Counted from the first letter of the stretch, positions 44,325 to 55,266 are shown. The stretch: 64,000 nucleotides of DNA from Cephalotus follicularis (GCA_001972305.1 BDDD01002941.1:87137-151136), one strand, 5' to 3'. Numbers and translations are program-made. Notes: generated by a model not told the origin, from the sequence alone.

Positions 44325-46996
44325 CTAATCTTCATCCCCTATAGGGATATCATGCACCACTGGAGAAGGAGGCGGAGGATCTTCCGGTGTCGGTCTAGTA
44401 GGAAGAGGAGGAGGATCCTCGGCCACAAGTCCAAGCAAAGAGTCCACAACCGAAGGATCAAAAGCAGGATTTCTAGCAAGGAGTGTAGAGAGAGGTTCCA
44501 TGTCCGAAGGCTCAGCGTTAGGCTCCTTGGAAGTATCAAGGAATAGGACCATGTCACGACCCCCAGGCGTCCACTCAGGATCCTAGGCATGGCTTTGTTC
44601 CTCATCGAAGGCCCGAAGAGCCTCTTCCTCGGCTTCATCTACTCCCTCGGGAAGGAAGTCATAATCGGCCGCCAAAGGACAGCATATGATGGATTCCAAG
44701 GGAAGCTCTGGGAGTAACTCGACCATATTTCAGCTAGAACCCCTGACAAAAATGAGTCGAGGATTTCTTAAATACCTCCCTGTTGAAATCGTTCGAGGCT
44801 CTATACCTGTCCATGGCCTGGTCTATTGCATCCTAGAACTCCGAGGATCCCTTGAAGTCCAAGGCAGCCCTCTCCGCAGTAGCCATGGCATGAGCTTCCC
44901 CGAGTTCATGGGACTTCACAAGCTTTTCACCAATAATTTACAGCTGAACTTCGAGCTCAACGTGGTGGCGCATAGAAGCTATTTTGAGCCCCCTCTCCCT
45001 TGTATCGCATTTTTCTCGGCAATTATGCTCTCATGGGCCCTAAGGACTTCATCCAATTGAGCCTTGGTCATGTCTAATGACTTTTTGAGCTCGACGTTCT
45101 CAACTCCGAGCTGCTCGTTCAAGTCGTTGTCCTCCTCAGACCTTTCCATCAGTAGGTGGGCATCAACCATGGTCTGGAATTGAAACAGAAAGTTTATAAA
45201 GAGAATTTTGATCGAAGGAGAAACTAAGGAACAAAGTACTAACCCTGAAGAAATTCTAGAAGAGATTATTCCAAGTCTGGTTGATGGTCCACTTCTTCCT
45301 CGTTGATAGCTCGTGAGGAAAGATTCCCGCCTTGCCCAGTTTAATGGTGACCCTGGGGGTCTTCAGGCAAACTCCAGACTTGTCGAGCTCTCTAAGGATC
45401 TCCCTCACTTGCCCGAGCTCCGCAGCAGGGTATGGGTGGTCAGGATCATAAAAGCGATCCTCGGTAGTATAGGCCTGGGATGCATCCCCCTCCTCTGTCC
45501 TCAGCCGTTTTGAAGGATGGACAAATTCATCATTGGCTATCCTTTTACCCTGTGCAATCTCCGCATCCCTGGCCTATGTGGCCTCCTTTGTCCTAGCCTC
45601 CGCGGCCTCTTTGGCCCATGCCTTCTTGGCCTCTCGGGACCTGACCTCCGCGGCCTCTCGGGACTTGACCTCCGCGACCTCTCTGATCCTGGCCTCTGTG
45701 GCCTCCCTAACCCTAGCCTCCGCGACCTCCCTGTCTCTTACCTCTACGACGTCAGCAGTACCAGACTCCTTGGCCCCATGCCTTGCCTCCTCGGACAGGG
45801 CCCTATCCATAGCCTCTAGCCTGGCTGTGGTAACTACCCGCCTTGCTGCCATCCTGGCTCCAGCCCTCGTCTTCTCCAAGGCTTTCTGCCTTTTAAGGGC
45901 CTCCCACTCCTCGGGGTTAGTAGCCCGGGAATGGTCATGGCCAGCCCTGATGAGATCCATTGCAGATTCCTGAGATGCCATTTCTACAGGGAAACACAAG
46001 AAGAATGAGTAGGATTGTATCAAAAGTAAAGAACAAAAGTAAAAACAAAAATCCAAAGGAAAGAATTTTACGGCTCTCTCCTTGGATGGCATCAGTGGAT
46101 GCAGGTTCATCCCAGCTTTCCTTGCCCCTCTCTCTCCTAATCCCCACGGGGATCTCCTCAGCCAGATCCAGGCCAGCCCTATGGCCTGGGGGCATGCTTA
46201 GCCTAAGACTTCGTAGGTGGATCTCAGAGACTACCACTAGCATGCCCGCGGGGGTAAGTGCCAGAAGCTTCTCCAGGTCGGCCCTCTCTTCCCTGGTCAA
46301 AAACATCCTCTAGCTAAGGGCCACGCTATCCAAGGTATTGCTCCATGGACAGGGTGTGAAGTCGGGGACATTCCTGACCATGAAATACTTCTCCCTCCAG
46401 CTTTTGACCGTCTTGGTGTTCTCCGCCAGTAGTTTGTTGTGACCTGCACGAGACTTGGAATAGAAGCCGTATTTCTTTGGGGAGGAAGTTATGGTGTGAA
46501 ATTCCTTGAACAGCGCCACAGTGGCTGTCACCCTCGTCTCAAGGCACCTCACCAGGAAGCCCATGAATAATTCCCAGGATTGGCCCTGGAGCATCAATGG
46601 ATGGACCTGGTAGTGCCTGAGGATGGTGATGGCGAAGGGAGGCAGAAGAAGCCTCAATCCATACTCCAGAGCATCCTGGAACACCACAAAGTAGCCAGCC
46701 TTGCTCTTCATGACCATCCTGGGATCGGCAGGAATCTCAAAGTCCAAACTGCCAGGGATGGAGTACTCTTTGACCAGCTCTGCCAATTTCTTCGGGCGTA
46801 CCTTGGTTCGGTCAAAGTGGGTCCTAAAGACTTGGACCCCGGCCTCTCTGGCCGCAACGTTGGGATTCCCGGCAGCAATGGCCTTCATCTCCACCTCCAT
46901 ATCAAGAGGACGCTCAGCGATGGTAACCCCTGTCGAGGCTCGAGCTACAACCTTGGGGTTCCTGATAAGCCGTCTGGTTTGCTTTGTTCTTTGCAT
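44325..46996 (-). pseudogene. Tat antisense ORF: plant gypsy-type domain plus coiled coil
   Basis: The minus-strand start is at 46996 (MQRTKQTRRLIRNPK). The first 228 codons (to 46310) hold a domain with YSIPGSLDFEIPADPR, GYFVVFQDALEYGLRLLLPP, ILRHYQVHPLMLQGQSWELF and FMGFLVRC, the pattern known as putative gypsy-type transposon domain. Further pieces read 46306-45935, 46110-45574 (about 12-residue VREATEARIREVAEV-type heptads, a strong coiled coil), 45170-44979 (more coiled coil) and 44552-44325 (proline-rich, acidic end). Function is unknown; such antisense ORFs are known in Tat elements. Broken, perhaps also spliced in life. Confidence 0.75.
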
Positions 46997-47169
46997 GGTT
47001 GTTTTGATGAATACGAGAGAGAGGGACGAAGGAACAGGAGCTTTAAAAAGATGTAAGGGATCAAGATTACCTGAGTTTTTTAGCGAGGGAGAAAAATGAA
47101 TAAGGGGTTGAAATTGAAAACCGGAAAAGCGAGAGATTCAGAGATTCTAGGGTTTTTAGAGAACTCGAA

Positions 47170-47215
47170 GGTGTAAAGAGGTTCCCCAAAAGAGAGAGGG
47201 AGGGTATTTAAAGAA
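47170..47215 (-). promoter_or_regulatory. Possible promoter of the antisense ORF
   Basis: On the minus strand TTTAAATA (47212-47205) is followed by a CT-rich stretch and lies about 210 bases upstream of the antisense start codon at 46996. Spacing and composition fit a TATA box and leader, but this is inference. Confidence 0.4.
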
Positions 47216-47614
47216 TCGTGGATTGCATACAGACCTTTGGATCTCTGTTAATCTCAACAGTAAAGATTTCCCTGTCGAATTAGGCGTGGGAAATGAAGAG
47301 GTTATGCGCGAGCACCGAAGCGTCGGGCGTGCAAAACTCTTGAACTACGGTGCAATGATGAGGATTAATTAAAGGCATTATGGTGAAAAGAGGACACATG
47401 TCCTATCATGACTTTTCAATCTTTGATTTGGGATGTGGGGTGGGGCCTAACTAAAGATTGGGTCTGACACGCCCACCAACCACCAAGCTCCTCTCAAAAC
47501 CACATATGACCACAACTCTTTTTCCTCGACTAGTTTAAATTTGGCTCTGCGATGAAGCTATGCCTGGGCAACAGCTCCCAGTTCCGCTCCTCCTCCTCTG
47601 ATCAGGTCAGAGAA

Positions 47615-47633
47615 GAAGGATCAGGGGGGCATA
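47615..47633 (+). promoter_or_regulatory. Polypurine tract, Tat element
   Basis: AGAAGGATCAGGGGGGCATA directly precedes the 3' LTR at 47634. Confidence 0.8.
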
Positions 47634-48168
47634 TGATATAGAAAAAAATCTACTTAAAGAATAGGGTCACGTGTCCTCAACTCGTAACGCCAGACGTCCA
47701 CCAGAGGAACTGACATGAGGTCGGGTGCTACAATTCAAAACTATAAGGTGCCATAACTCCCAGGCGTTACCAACCATGACATCATGCCTAATGGGGAAAT
47801 AGCACCAAATCTAACGGAGATCAGGGGAACTGCCCGAGATCCTCGGCATTTCCTTAGGGGATACCCATCAGCTCTGATTCTCAAGCAGGGCAGTTATAGA
47901 CACCCCCTATAAATACTAAAACCATTGACTTTAAATAGGTTAGTCATTTTAGCATTCAAAAGAACCTTAAATTCTCTATGCATTGTCTAACTTAAGCATC
48001 GGAGTGTCCCCGAGAGTTCAACCTCCTGGACCTACGAGCTATTTGCTACTTTGTGTAGGGAATACAGTCACAATCAAACCTTCTTCTCGGGCATCTCTCA
48101 GCGTTTCCTTCAACAAATCAATGTCCTCCACGTAGGATACTGTTGAGGAAAGGATTTCTGCATCAATA
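47634..48168 (+). repeat. 3' LTR of the Tat element
   Basis: It pairs with 34401-34936 over its full length with about 8 percent difference, and has TATA box TATAAATA at 47908-47915. AGAAG follows, then Sirevirus sequence resumes. Confidence 0.9.
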
Positions 48169-48173
48169 AGAAG

Positions 48174-49010
48174 AATAATCGTGCTTAACTTGAGGAGGAG
48201 CAAAAACTAAGGGGGAGTATATTCTTTTCTCAAAACTCATTATATAAGCTAAATAAAATTCCTCTAGTAAAAGTTTAAATACGACATATGTTAAGGGGGA
48301 GTTATCGCTCATAATTTTTTTTTCTATTATATATGATTTAGCTCAATTGGTACATCTATAATGCAATTCTTGGAAAGAATATATGATCTTGCTAATAAAG
48401 GGGGAGCATATGAGTTAAAATATATAATGTTTATATATCTTTATTCTGCCATTTTCAGCACTAAATAGAAAATTTTATCAACGATTTTTCTAACGGCAAT
48501 TTTTTAGTCTCTCAACTAGTCTCTCAAATGGTATTTCCACTCAACTTTTGATGGTATACAAAAAGGGAAAATATAATTTGCATTAGTTGAGAAAATGGTG
48601 AGAACATCTGCAAAATGCTTAATCTAATATCTTTATCTTTTTATTATGCTTATTTATGCATTTATACTCATATACTTGCTAAATATATTGATATGATCAT
48701 GCTTATTGGTTACAGCTACTATAATGCGAATGTAAAATCTCATTTCTCTAATGATGAATCTTAGTTTTCCTCTCAACCTTTTGATACTATACAAAAAAAG
48801 GGGAGAATATTATGCATAAGTTGAGGGAGAAGCAAATGATAAGGGAGATCATCCACTAATGAAAGAGTAGCTGAAGTCATTGCAATTGGTATCTTAGTTT
48901 GATGTCTGGTATATCTTGTTGCTTCTATTGGTATCTTAATATATTGATCATGCTTATGCATTTATACTCATATGTTGGCAAATTTTTGTCATCATCAAAA
49001 AAGGGGAGAT
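48174..49010 (+). other. Sirevirus spacer with multiple polypurine tracts
   Basis: The words AAGGGGGAGTA (about 48210), AAGGGGGAGTT (48293), AAAGGGGGAGCA (48398), AAAAGGGGAGAA (48796), GAGGGAGAAG (48823) and AAAAAAGGGGAGAT (48996-49010) recur. Only the last abuts the LTR. Multiplied polypurine tracts in this position are a known Sirevirus trait. No gene is seen. Confidence 0.85.
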
Positions 49011-50473
49011 TGTTGACATTTATATCTCAATCCTAGTTTTGATGATAACATATTTGCAATTGATCATTTTAGTTTATGTGCAATATGAAATAAATGGATG
49101 AATTGTTAAGCAGAACAAAAGACAAAATATCAGCAATTATCTTAGCATAACACCAGAGGATAGAAAAAGAAAGCAAACTTGTGTTGAAGAAAAAGATAAA
49201 TCACTAGCTTGAGGAGCAGACAAGATTGCAACTTAAAGAATTCAGAAGCAAAATTTTGTTCGAAAGCATACTTAATATCAGTCAAGTTGTTTAGCTCCAT
49301 CAGTTAAAGAATAAGAAAATATTGCATCAATTGGCAGAGAAAGAAGAAAATCCAGGACAACGAAGTTACATGTCAAGCGGCGACTCTTTAACCAAATTAT
49401 CGACGTTTAAGCTACAAATCAACGATGGTGTGTCTAAAGCGACATCACTTTAACCATTAGCGAAAGAGTTGACAAATGAATACAAGCGGCGACGCTTTTA
49501 CTAAACAGTCAGCGCTTAACACCCATGCGCCAGCGGTTGGAAGGAGCATGCTAGCAGTTTAGTACACAGCTGAATAAAATTATCTTATGGACTTGAAGCG
49601 GCAAAGGTTTGGACAAACAGTCAGCGATTTTAGGCTAACCGTCAACACCAAATGTAAAGCTCCAGCGCTTTAAGAAGAACTTTCAAATTCAAATATCCAA
49701 CGATCACATAAGCGGTGACACTTTGAGGACAATCGTCGACGCTTTACACGCTGGGAACATTTACTGACAGCATTTTAATGCGTCGTTTCTATTCCAAAGA
49801 CTGAAATAACAATTCCCAAGACTGAAGGAACAAGTTTCAAGACAAAAGCTACACTTCTCAAGGCAAAACAGATGCTCTATCAATTCATATTCAGCTATAT
49901 ACACAAGATTAAAAAAGAAAGAAAAAACAACAAGAAATATTAAGATCAAACAAGCAAATCATTTTCAAGTAAAAATCCTCCACTTTCAAATCAACATCAA
50001 AAGCCTTATCAAGATCCTTTCATCTATTTTGAGAGCAATCAATTGCTTGTAATCATAATAGCTATTCCAAACCTTTGAGAGGTTACTCAAAACACATATT
50101 ATCTTTGTAATCCATATTTGTAAAGGGGAGTGAACCCTGGTGATTGAGGTCAATCACAGAAAAGTGTAAGGTGCAACGAATAGCCCCTGGTAAAGATATT
50201 TGGAGATTGTATTTAGGTGGAATACTAGTGGAATCTCAAGAGGTCTTGAGAAAGTGAATGTAGGCAAGAGATTGGTCGAACCACTATAAATCGTGTTTGC
50301 AATCTTCTTACCTTTTCTCTCTATTTATTTACTCACTGCATATTTTATTCACTACTAGTTTGTTTATATTATATTAAAATTGTTCATCTAGTTTAATATT
50401 TCTTGAATAATCCGAAAAAATTCAAAAGTTCATATTTACTACAATTCACCTCCCCTCTTGTAGTACTTCCACA
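49011..50473 (+). repeat. 3' LTR of the split Sirevirus
   Basis: It begins TGTTGACATTTATATCTCAA and ends near TTGTAGTACTTCCACA. The upstream part (49370-49760) is dense in GCGGCGAC, GTCGACGC and GTCAGCGC words. A TATA-like TATATACA lies at 49896-49903, and a conserved Sirevirus-style end (ATTCACCTCCCCTCTTG) at 50444-50460. The exact right end is set by the change to Tat sequence and is approximate. Confidence 0.8.
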
Positions 50474-50479
50474 AGAGAT

Positions 50480-50948
50480 GGAAGCTACTCAGACTCAAGC
50501 GGTGGTGAGTTCAAGACTTCGGATGAATTCCAAACATTAATAGAGAGTGCCATAGACGACTATAAGGCTTCCCCAGCTTTTGAGGACGAAATCTTCAAGG
50601 AGTCTACGGCTTTCTTTCCCCGCGGCTTCTACATTTGCCGCAACTGGGTGGCTGCTCTTCATCCAGAGATTTCCTTGGCTCCCCTTGTTTCTTCTTAGGC
50701 AGCGGAGGTTTTCGACTTCTTTCATGATGAGGTTGAGGCAGAGGAAGAGAAAGCTCACCTCACCCTTGAGGAAGAAGATTGTCTTGCCTGGGAGGATGGA
50801 GAGTTACAGAGGGCAGAGCACTCAGTGCGATTGTCCATACTCTGGACCTGCTACGGAGACTGTCTTCGCTCCTTTACCGGAGGACTCTCAAGATCCTGCT
50901 TCTTCTTCTCATGTAGATAACATCCCTTTAGGGGATGACAATTCTTGA
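50480..50948 (+). pseudogene. C-terminal part of the second Tat antisense ORF
   Basis: The plus strand reads SDEFQTLIESAIDDYKASPA, FEDEIFKESTAFFPRGFYIC, NWVAALHPEISLAPL and a glutamate-rich stretch, ending HVDNIPLGDDNS. That ending resembles VVHDIPIGDED at the end of the 44325-46996 antisense ORF. The left side is cut by the Sirevirus LTR. Function unknown; broken. Confidence 0.65.
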
Positions 50949-51296
50949 ACTTTTGTAATTTGTACTCTTAGTATTTTTGGCAACAAAACATAATTTTAGC
51001 TTCATTTGAGCTTTACAATTCCCTTAGGAATTTTCACTTAGTCTATTGAGTTCTTATATGTTCGTAGACCAAGATTTGTTTCTGGTCTGACAAGTTCTTA
51101 TGGGTTTGTAGACCAGGATCTCATCTGGTATGATATTTTTCAGACCAGGTCGACTGAGCTTTCTAGCCCCCATGGAGGCACTTGTATCAAAGCGCTCAGC
51201 CAACGAACTTGATTGTTGCGAGTTCTTATGGGTTCGCCTCTCAAGATATGATTTAGGCCTGGTCTGACAAGTTCTTATGGTTTTTCATACCAATAT

Positions 51297-51950
51297 TTGC
51301 TCCTTAGGGAGTCTTTGATTGCTTCCTTATGAGTCTTTTTTGATTGCTCCCGTGGGAGTCTTCTCTGACTGCTCCTTTAGAGTCTTTTGCTAATTGCTCC
51401 CTTAGGAGTCTTCTTTGATTGCTCCCTTAGGAGTCTTTTTTTATTTCTCCCTTAGGAGTCTTCTTTGACTGCTCCCATAGGAGTCTTTTATGATTGCTCC
51501 TTTAGGAGTCTTAGGAGTCTTCTCTAACTGCTGAGTCTTTTATAATTGCTCCTTTAGAAGTCTTCTCTGACTGCTCCCTTAGGAGTCTTTTTTTATTGCT
51601 CCCTTAGGAGTCTTCTCTTACTGCACCCCAAAGAGTCTTTTATGATTGCTCCCTTAGGAGTTTTCTCTGACTGCTCCCGTAGGAGTCTTTTATGATTACT
51701 CTCTTAGGAGTCTTCTCTGACTGCTCCCTTAGAAGTCTTTTATGATTGCTCCCTTAGGAGTCTTCTTTGATTTCTCCCTTAGGAGTCTTCTTTGATTGCT
51801 CCCTTAGGAGTCTTTTATGATTACTCCCTCAGGAGTCTTCTCTTATCACTCCCGTAGGAGTCTTCTCTGAATGATCCCTTAGAAGTCTTTTTTTTATTGC
51901 TCCCTTAGGAGTCTTCTCTGACTGCTCCCGTAGAAGTCTTTTATGATTGA
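51297..51950. repeat. Tandem array, about 25-bp unit, some 25 copies
   Basis: Units of the type TGATTGCTCCCTTAGGAGTC plus TTCT/TTTT alternate TGATT and TGACT starts. Each pairs CTCC with GGAG. Read on the element's own strand they resemble the 43470-43640 units (GACTCCTAAGGGAGCAATC versus GCCTCCCACCAGAGGAGCAC). Confidence 0.9.
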
Positions 51951-52059
51951 CTTAGAAAGGATTCTTTAGAGAAAAAGTCATCTTTATTGAATGAACTGAG
52001 CAATTTGTACATTTTTTTTATACTTCGCTTCTGTAGACAAGATAAATACATCTCAATTA

Positions 52060-53270
52060 CCTTTTAGGAATGTAATCAGTTCCTCTTTCTCCACCTCTTC
52101 TTCTCTGAGCACCATTCTAAGTCAAATATGGTGTGTATCACCCATCTAGTTGGTTCTCTTCTCCATGTTGTGGGGCTTCTTCTTTGCGTTCCCTTTTTCT
52201 TTGAGCAGCGTCCCTATCTACATACTCCCTCAGATGTCCCTTATGGATCAGGTCTTCAATCTGATTATTCAACTGCCTACAATCCTCTGTATCGTGCCCA
52301 TGATCACGATGGTATCGACAGTACTTGTTGAAGTCCATCTTGTCTGCTAGGGATCTCAGCGGAGCTGACCACTGGATGGGAACTTGTTCCTTCTCTACTG
52401 CAAGGATTCTGGTCCGTGTCTCTAGGAGAGGGGCAAAAGTTTTGTAATTGGGGATTGATGATCCCTTTTTTGGCTAGTCTTTCCTCTGGGAAAGTTTGTG
52501 CCTTAGGTCATCCTCTGTTAGCTGTGGCCCCCCTTTCCTCTTAAGATCATCAGACCAAGAAGTCTTCTGCTTTCTGGCCTCTAAAGCCTCCTCCACATTT
52601 AAAACTTTTTGGCTCTTCTAAAGAGATCTGCCATGTCAAGGGCATGCTTCTTCATCATGGAAATAGTAAAGACTGAGTTGTCTTTTAAACCACTGTTCAT
52701 GGCTGCAAGAGCAAATGAAGGCTCCAAGTCCTTTACCATCTGAGACTCCTTGTTGAATCGAGTTAGGTAATCTCTGAGGGATTCATTTTTTCCTTGCACC
52801 ACGTTGATCAGATGATTATGATTCTTTCTCTGGGTGGTGCTGTTAAGGAATTTTCGTGATGAACATTTTGCTCAATTGCTCAAAGTTTGCCACTGAGTTG
52901 AGGGGCAACGTGGAGTACCACGTTTAAGCTGTTCCCGTTAATGTCGCCAAAAATCCACTTCAGAGGACCTCATTTGAGGCTTGATGCACTAGCATAATTT
53001 GCGTGTAATACCTCACGTGCTATACTGGGTCAGAGTACCCATCGTATTCTCTGAATGTTGGGAACCTGAATCTTCTCGGCACAGGCTCCCTCAATATCTT
53101 TGGAATGAATGGGGTGCAGTTTAGGTTCCGCACCTCTGACAAGTATCCCCTCGTCTGCTCGACTCCTCTGATCCTTTTCTCCATCTCTGCAAACCTTTTG
53201 TTGATGGTCTGCTCGATATCTTTTTGGTCCTTAGACTTGCTAGAGACCTGGGATTGTCCTCCGGTTGGTC
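52060..53270 (-). pseudogene. Gag remnant of the second Tat element
   Basis: Minus-strand pieces at 52802-52599 (MVQGKNESLRDYLTRFNKES; FALAAMNSGLKDN; MADLFRRAKKF) and 52338-52138 ([37 protein letters not shown]) match the gag of the first Tat copy. The N-terminal part reaches toward 53270, where an LTR fragment takes over. Broken. Confidence 0.8.
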
Positions 53271-53418
53271 TGACACGCCCAGACCTAGGCCGTTGGGATC
53301 CGTCTTGCCCGCTACGAGTCCAAGCCTCTCATTAGAGACTCATCTCGTAGGTTCAGCAGATCGGAGTTTTCATAAATACATTTTTAAACATAGAATTTCT
53401 TCAAACCATTAAATAAAC
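53271..53418 (-). mobile_element. Tekay-type LTR fragment (minus strand)
   Basis: It begins TGACACGCCCAGACCTAGG and matches 22806-22950 over about 150 bases (CCCGCTACGAG, CAAGCCT, AGAGACTCA.CTC, TTCAGCAGA). It is cut at 53418 by the Sirevirus LTR. Confidence 0.8.
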
Positions 53419-54090
53419 TGTTGACATTTATGTCTCAATCCTAGTTTTGATGATAACATATTTGTGTTTAACAAAGTTTCTTGATGTGCAAGAAAACCAT
53501 GGAATGCACAAAACAGCACAAGAAAACAGCAGAAACAGGGCAAACCGTCGACGCTTAGGAATAAAGCGACTGCACTTTGAGCAACTGTCGAGACAATGAA
53601 CAAAGCGTCTACCGGTGAAGCACTTTGAGAAGTGGAAGAAATGACCAAAACGTCGACGCCCAAATTCAAGCGTCGGCGCTTTGACAAAAAGCGTCTGCGC
53701 TTTGAGACAAAGCGTCTGCTGATTAAACCAGCGAGCCAAATTGGAATTCAATTTGGCCTAAGCGTCGATGCCCAACCTTAAGCGTCAGCGCTTTGAGCTG
53801 CCAGTCGACCCTTGAAAATAGAATGCCTGCGCTTTGACTCGACAATTTCAAATTGATATCCCTAACGGTCACATAAGCGTCGACGCTTTGAAGGAGACAG
53901 TCGACGCTTTGCACGCAGAACAGAATTCTGACAGAGTTTTAATGAGCCGTCTTTTATGCAACCACTTGGAAGACAATACCCAACGGATCTCTGAGGCAAA
54001 AAGATATAAATACAAAGATGTTTTGAAGAGAAAGAAAGAGAACAACACAAGAGATATCAAACTACAAAAGAATTCAAAGAAATCATACAA
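53419..54090 (+). repeat. 5' LTR of the Sirevirus (partial)
   Basis: Starts TGTTGACATTTATGTCTCAA. Some 15 palindromic words of the type AAGCGTCGACGCTTTG, AAGCGTCGGCGCTTTG or CAGTCGACGC lie at 53540-53910. TATA box TATAAATA at 54005-54012. I do not see the usual Sirevirus LTR end or a primer site before gag. Confidence 0.8.
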
Positions 54091-54112
54091 CATTTGACGA
54101 TCTAGATTGACA

Positions 54113-55266
54113 ATGAACTCAAACTTAGGAGAGAGCCAAAACATCTCAAAACCCCCTTACTTTGATGGCAACAACTATCGCCATTGGAAAGCTAAGATGA
54201 CCATTTTCATTCAATTCCTTGACTACAACCTATGGGACCTTATAGTTGATGGTCCTAATCCCCCCACCGTCACACTTGAAAACGGGGATGTAGTTTCCAA
54301 GCCTAGAAATCTCTATGATGATAATGATAGAAAAAGAGTTCAAATAAATGCTAAGGCTAAGTATATCATTATTTGTGCCATAAATTCTAATGACTTCAAT
54401 AGAATTTCATCTTGCGTTTCCGCCAAGGAAATGTGGGATAGACTTGAGGTCACCTATGAAGGGACTAATCAAGTTAAGGAAGCCAAAATTAGCATGTTAG
54501 TCCATGAATACGAAATGTTTACCATGAATGAGAACGAAGATATAAAATCCATGTTCTCTAGATTTACAAACATTATTAATGCATTACAAGCTTTAGATAA
54601 GACGTATTCTAACAGTGAAATGGTAAGAAAAATTCTTAGGTGCTTGCCAAGATCATGAATGTCGAAGGTCACCGCGATTGAAGAGGCGAAAAATCTCAAT
54701 GTCCTTCCATTAGAAGATCTTCTTGGGTCACTCATGAACTATCAATGCAAAAGAAAGATGACGATGAAGAAAAGGAACAGAAGAAGAAGAAGAAGAAGAA
54801 GATAGTTGCCTTAAAATCATCCCAAACCGAAGATTCCGAGGATGACAATGATGATGATGAAGAGCTAGCCTTTATAACAAGAAAGTTCAAAAAAATCCTT
54901 GCTAGCAAGAAGAAATTTGGTGGAAGGCCAAACAAGAGAATCCACCAAAAAGGAGAGTCAAGCAAGCTTGAAGAAATCATATGCTTTGAGTGCAATAAAC
55001 CGGGGCATTACAAAATCGATTGCCCTCGCCTCAAGAAGAAGGACCTATTGAAGAAGAAGAAGAAGGCTATGATCGCAACTTGGGATGATAGTGATGAGTC
55101 TAGCTCGGATGAAGACTCAAATGAAGAAGTTGCTCAAATAGCCTTGATGGCTTTAGAAGAACAAGAAGAAGAAGAGAGCGATGAGGTAACATATGACGAA
55201 CTTGTTTTAGTAGTAGAAAAATATAGTTCTATGATTGCATCATTAAAAAAAAGGTTAAGTTATTAG
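54113..55266 (+). pseudogene. Sirevirus gag, capsid and first zinc knuckle
   Basis: Starts MNSNLGESQNISKPPYFDG at 54113, the typical copia gag beginning (PPYFDGNNYRHWKAKM). The capsid part continues with VKEAKISMLVHEYEMFTMNE and FTNIINALQALDKTY to 54658. The frame 54745-55266 is highly charged, has a KKKKKK run, and carries the knuckle CFECNKPGHYKIDC at 54982-55023. It ends in an acidic, glutamate-rich stretch. Nearly whole, with very few breaks. Confidence 0.9.

Larger units (their letters stand above)
34396..48173 (+). mobile_element. Tat-lineage Ty3/gypsy element with antisense ORF
   Basis: LTRs at 34401-34936 and 47634-48168 start TGATAT and end near CATCAACA/CATCAATA. Flanks GGAAG (34396-34400) and AGAAG (48169-48173) look like a target duplication with one difference. 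In order: a TGGCGCC-type primer site, gag (split by a solo LTR), protease, RT, RNase H, second RNase H, integrase, a repeat-bearing spacer, a long antisense ORF and a polypurine tract. This is the Tat arrangement. LTRs differ by roughly 8 percent by eye, a few million years at usual plant rates. It is broken, with around ten or more breaks. Confidence 0.9.
31911..50473 (+). mobile_element. Sirevirus (Ty1/copia) 3' half, split by a Tat element
   Basis: The left part (31911-34400) has a palindromic-word array and an env-like ORF. The right part (48174-50473) has a spacer with several polypurine tracts and a 3' LTR starting TGTTGACATTTATATCTCAA. The LTR start, the multiple polypurine tracts and the env-like ORF match the Sirevirus at 53.4-61.4 kb. 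The 34401-48168 Tat element lies between. Gag, pol and the 5' LTR are not in the window next to it. The 3' LTR abuts a Tat antisense ORF, so this Sirevirus probably inserted there. Fossil, broken. Confidence 0.8.
50474..53270 (-). mobile_element. Second Tat element, minus orientation, without pol
   Basis: Read on the minus strand: gag remnant (53270-52060), spacer with a tandem array (51960-51300), then the end of an antisense ORF lying on the plus strand (50480-50946). RT, RNase H and integrase are absent between gag and spacer. The gag has VQGKNESLRDYLTRFNKESQ and [17 protein letters not shown], close to the first Tat copy. Both ends are cut by other elements. Broken; perhaps a non-autonomous derivative. 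Confidence 0.8.

Noticed and set aside
45517-46313. Plus-strand frames rich in leucine, alanine and serine opposite the antisense ORF
   Set aside because: Shadows of the repetitive coiled-coil coding sequence on the minus strand.
51297-51950. CRISPR-like array
   Set aside because: Units are contiguous 25-bp tandem repeats without unique spacers, in a plant retroelement spacer.
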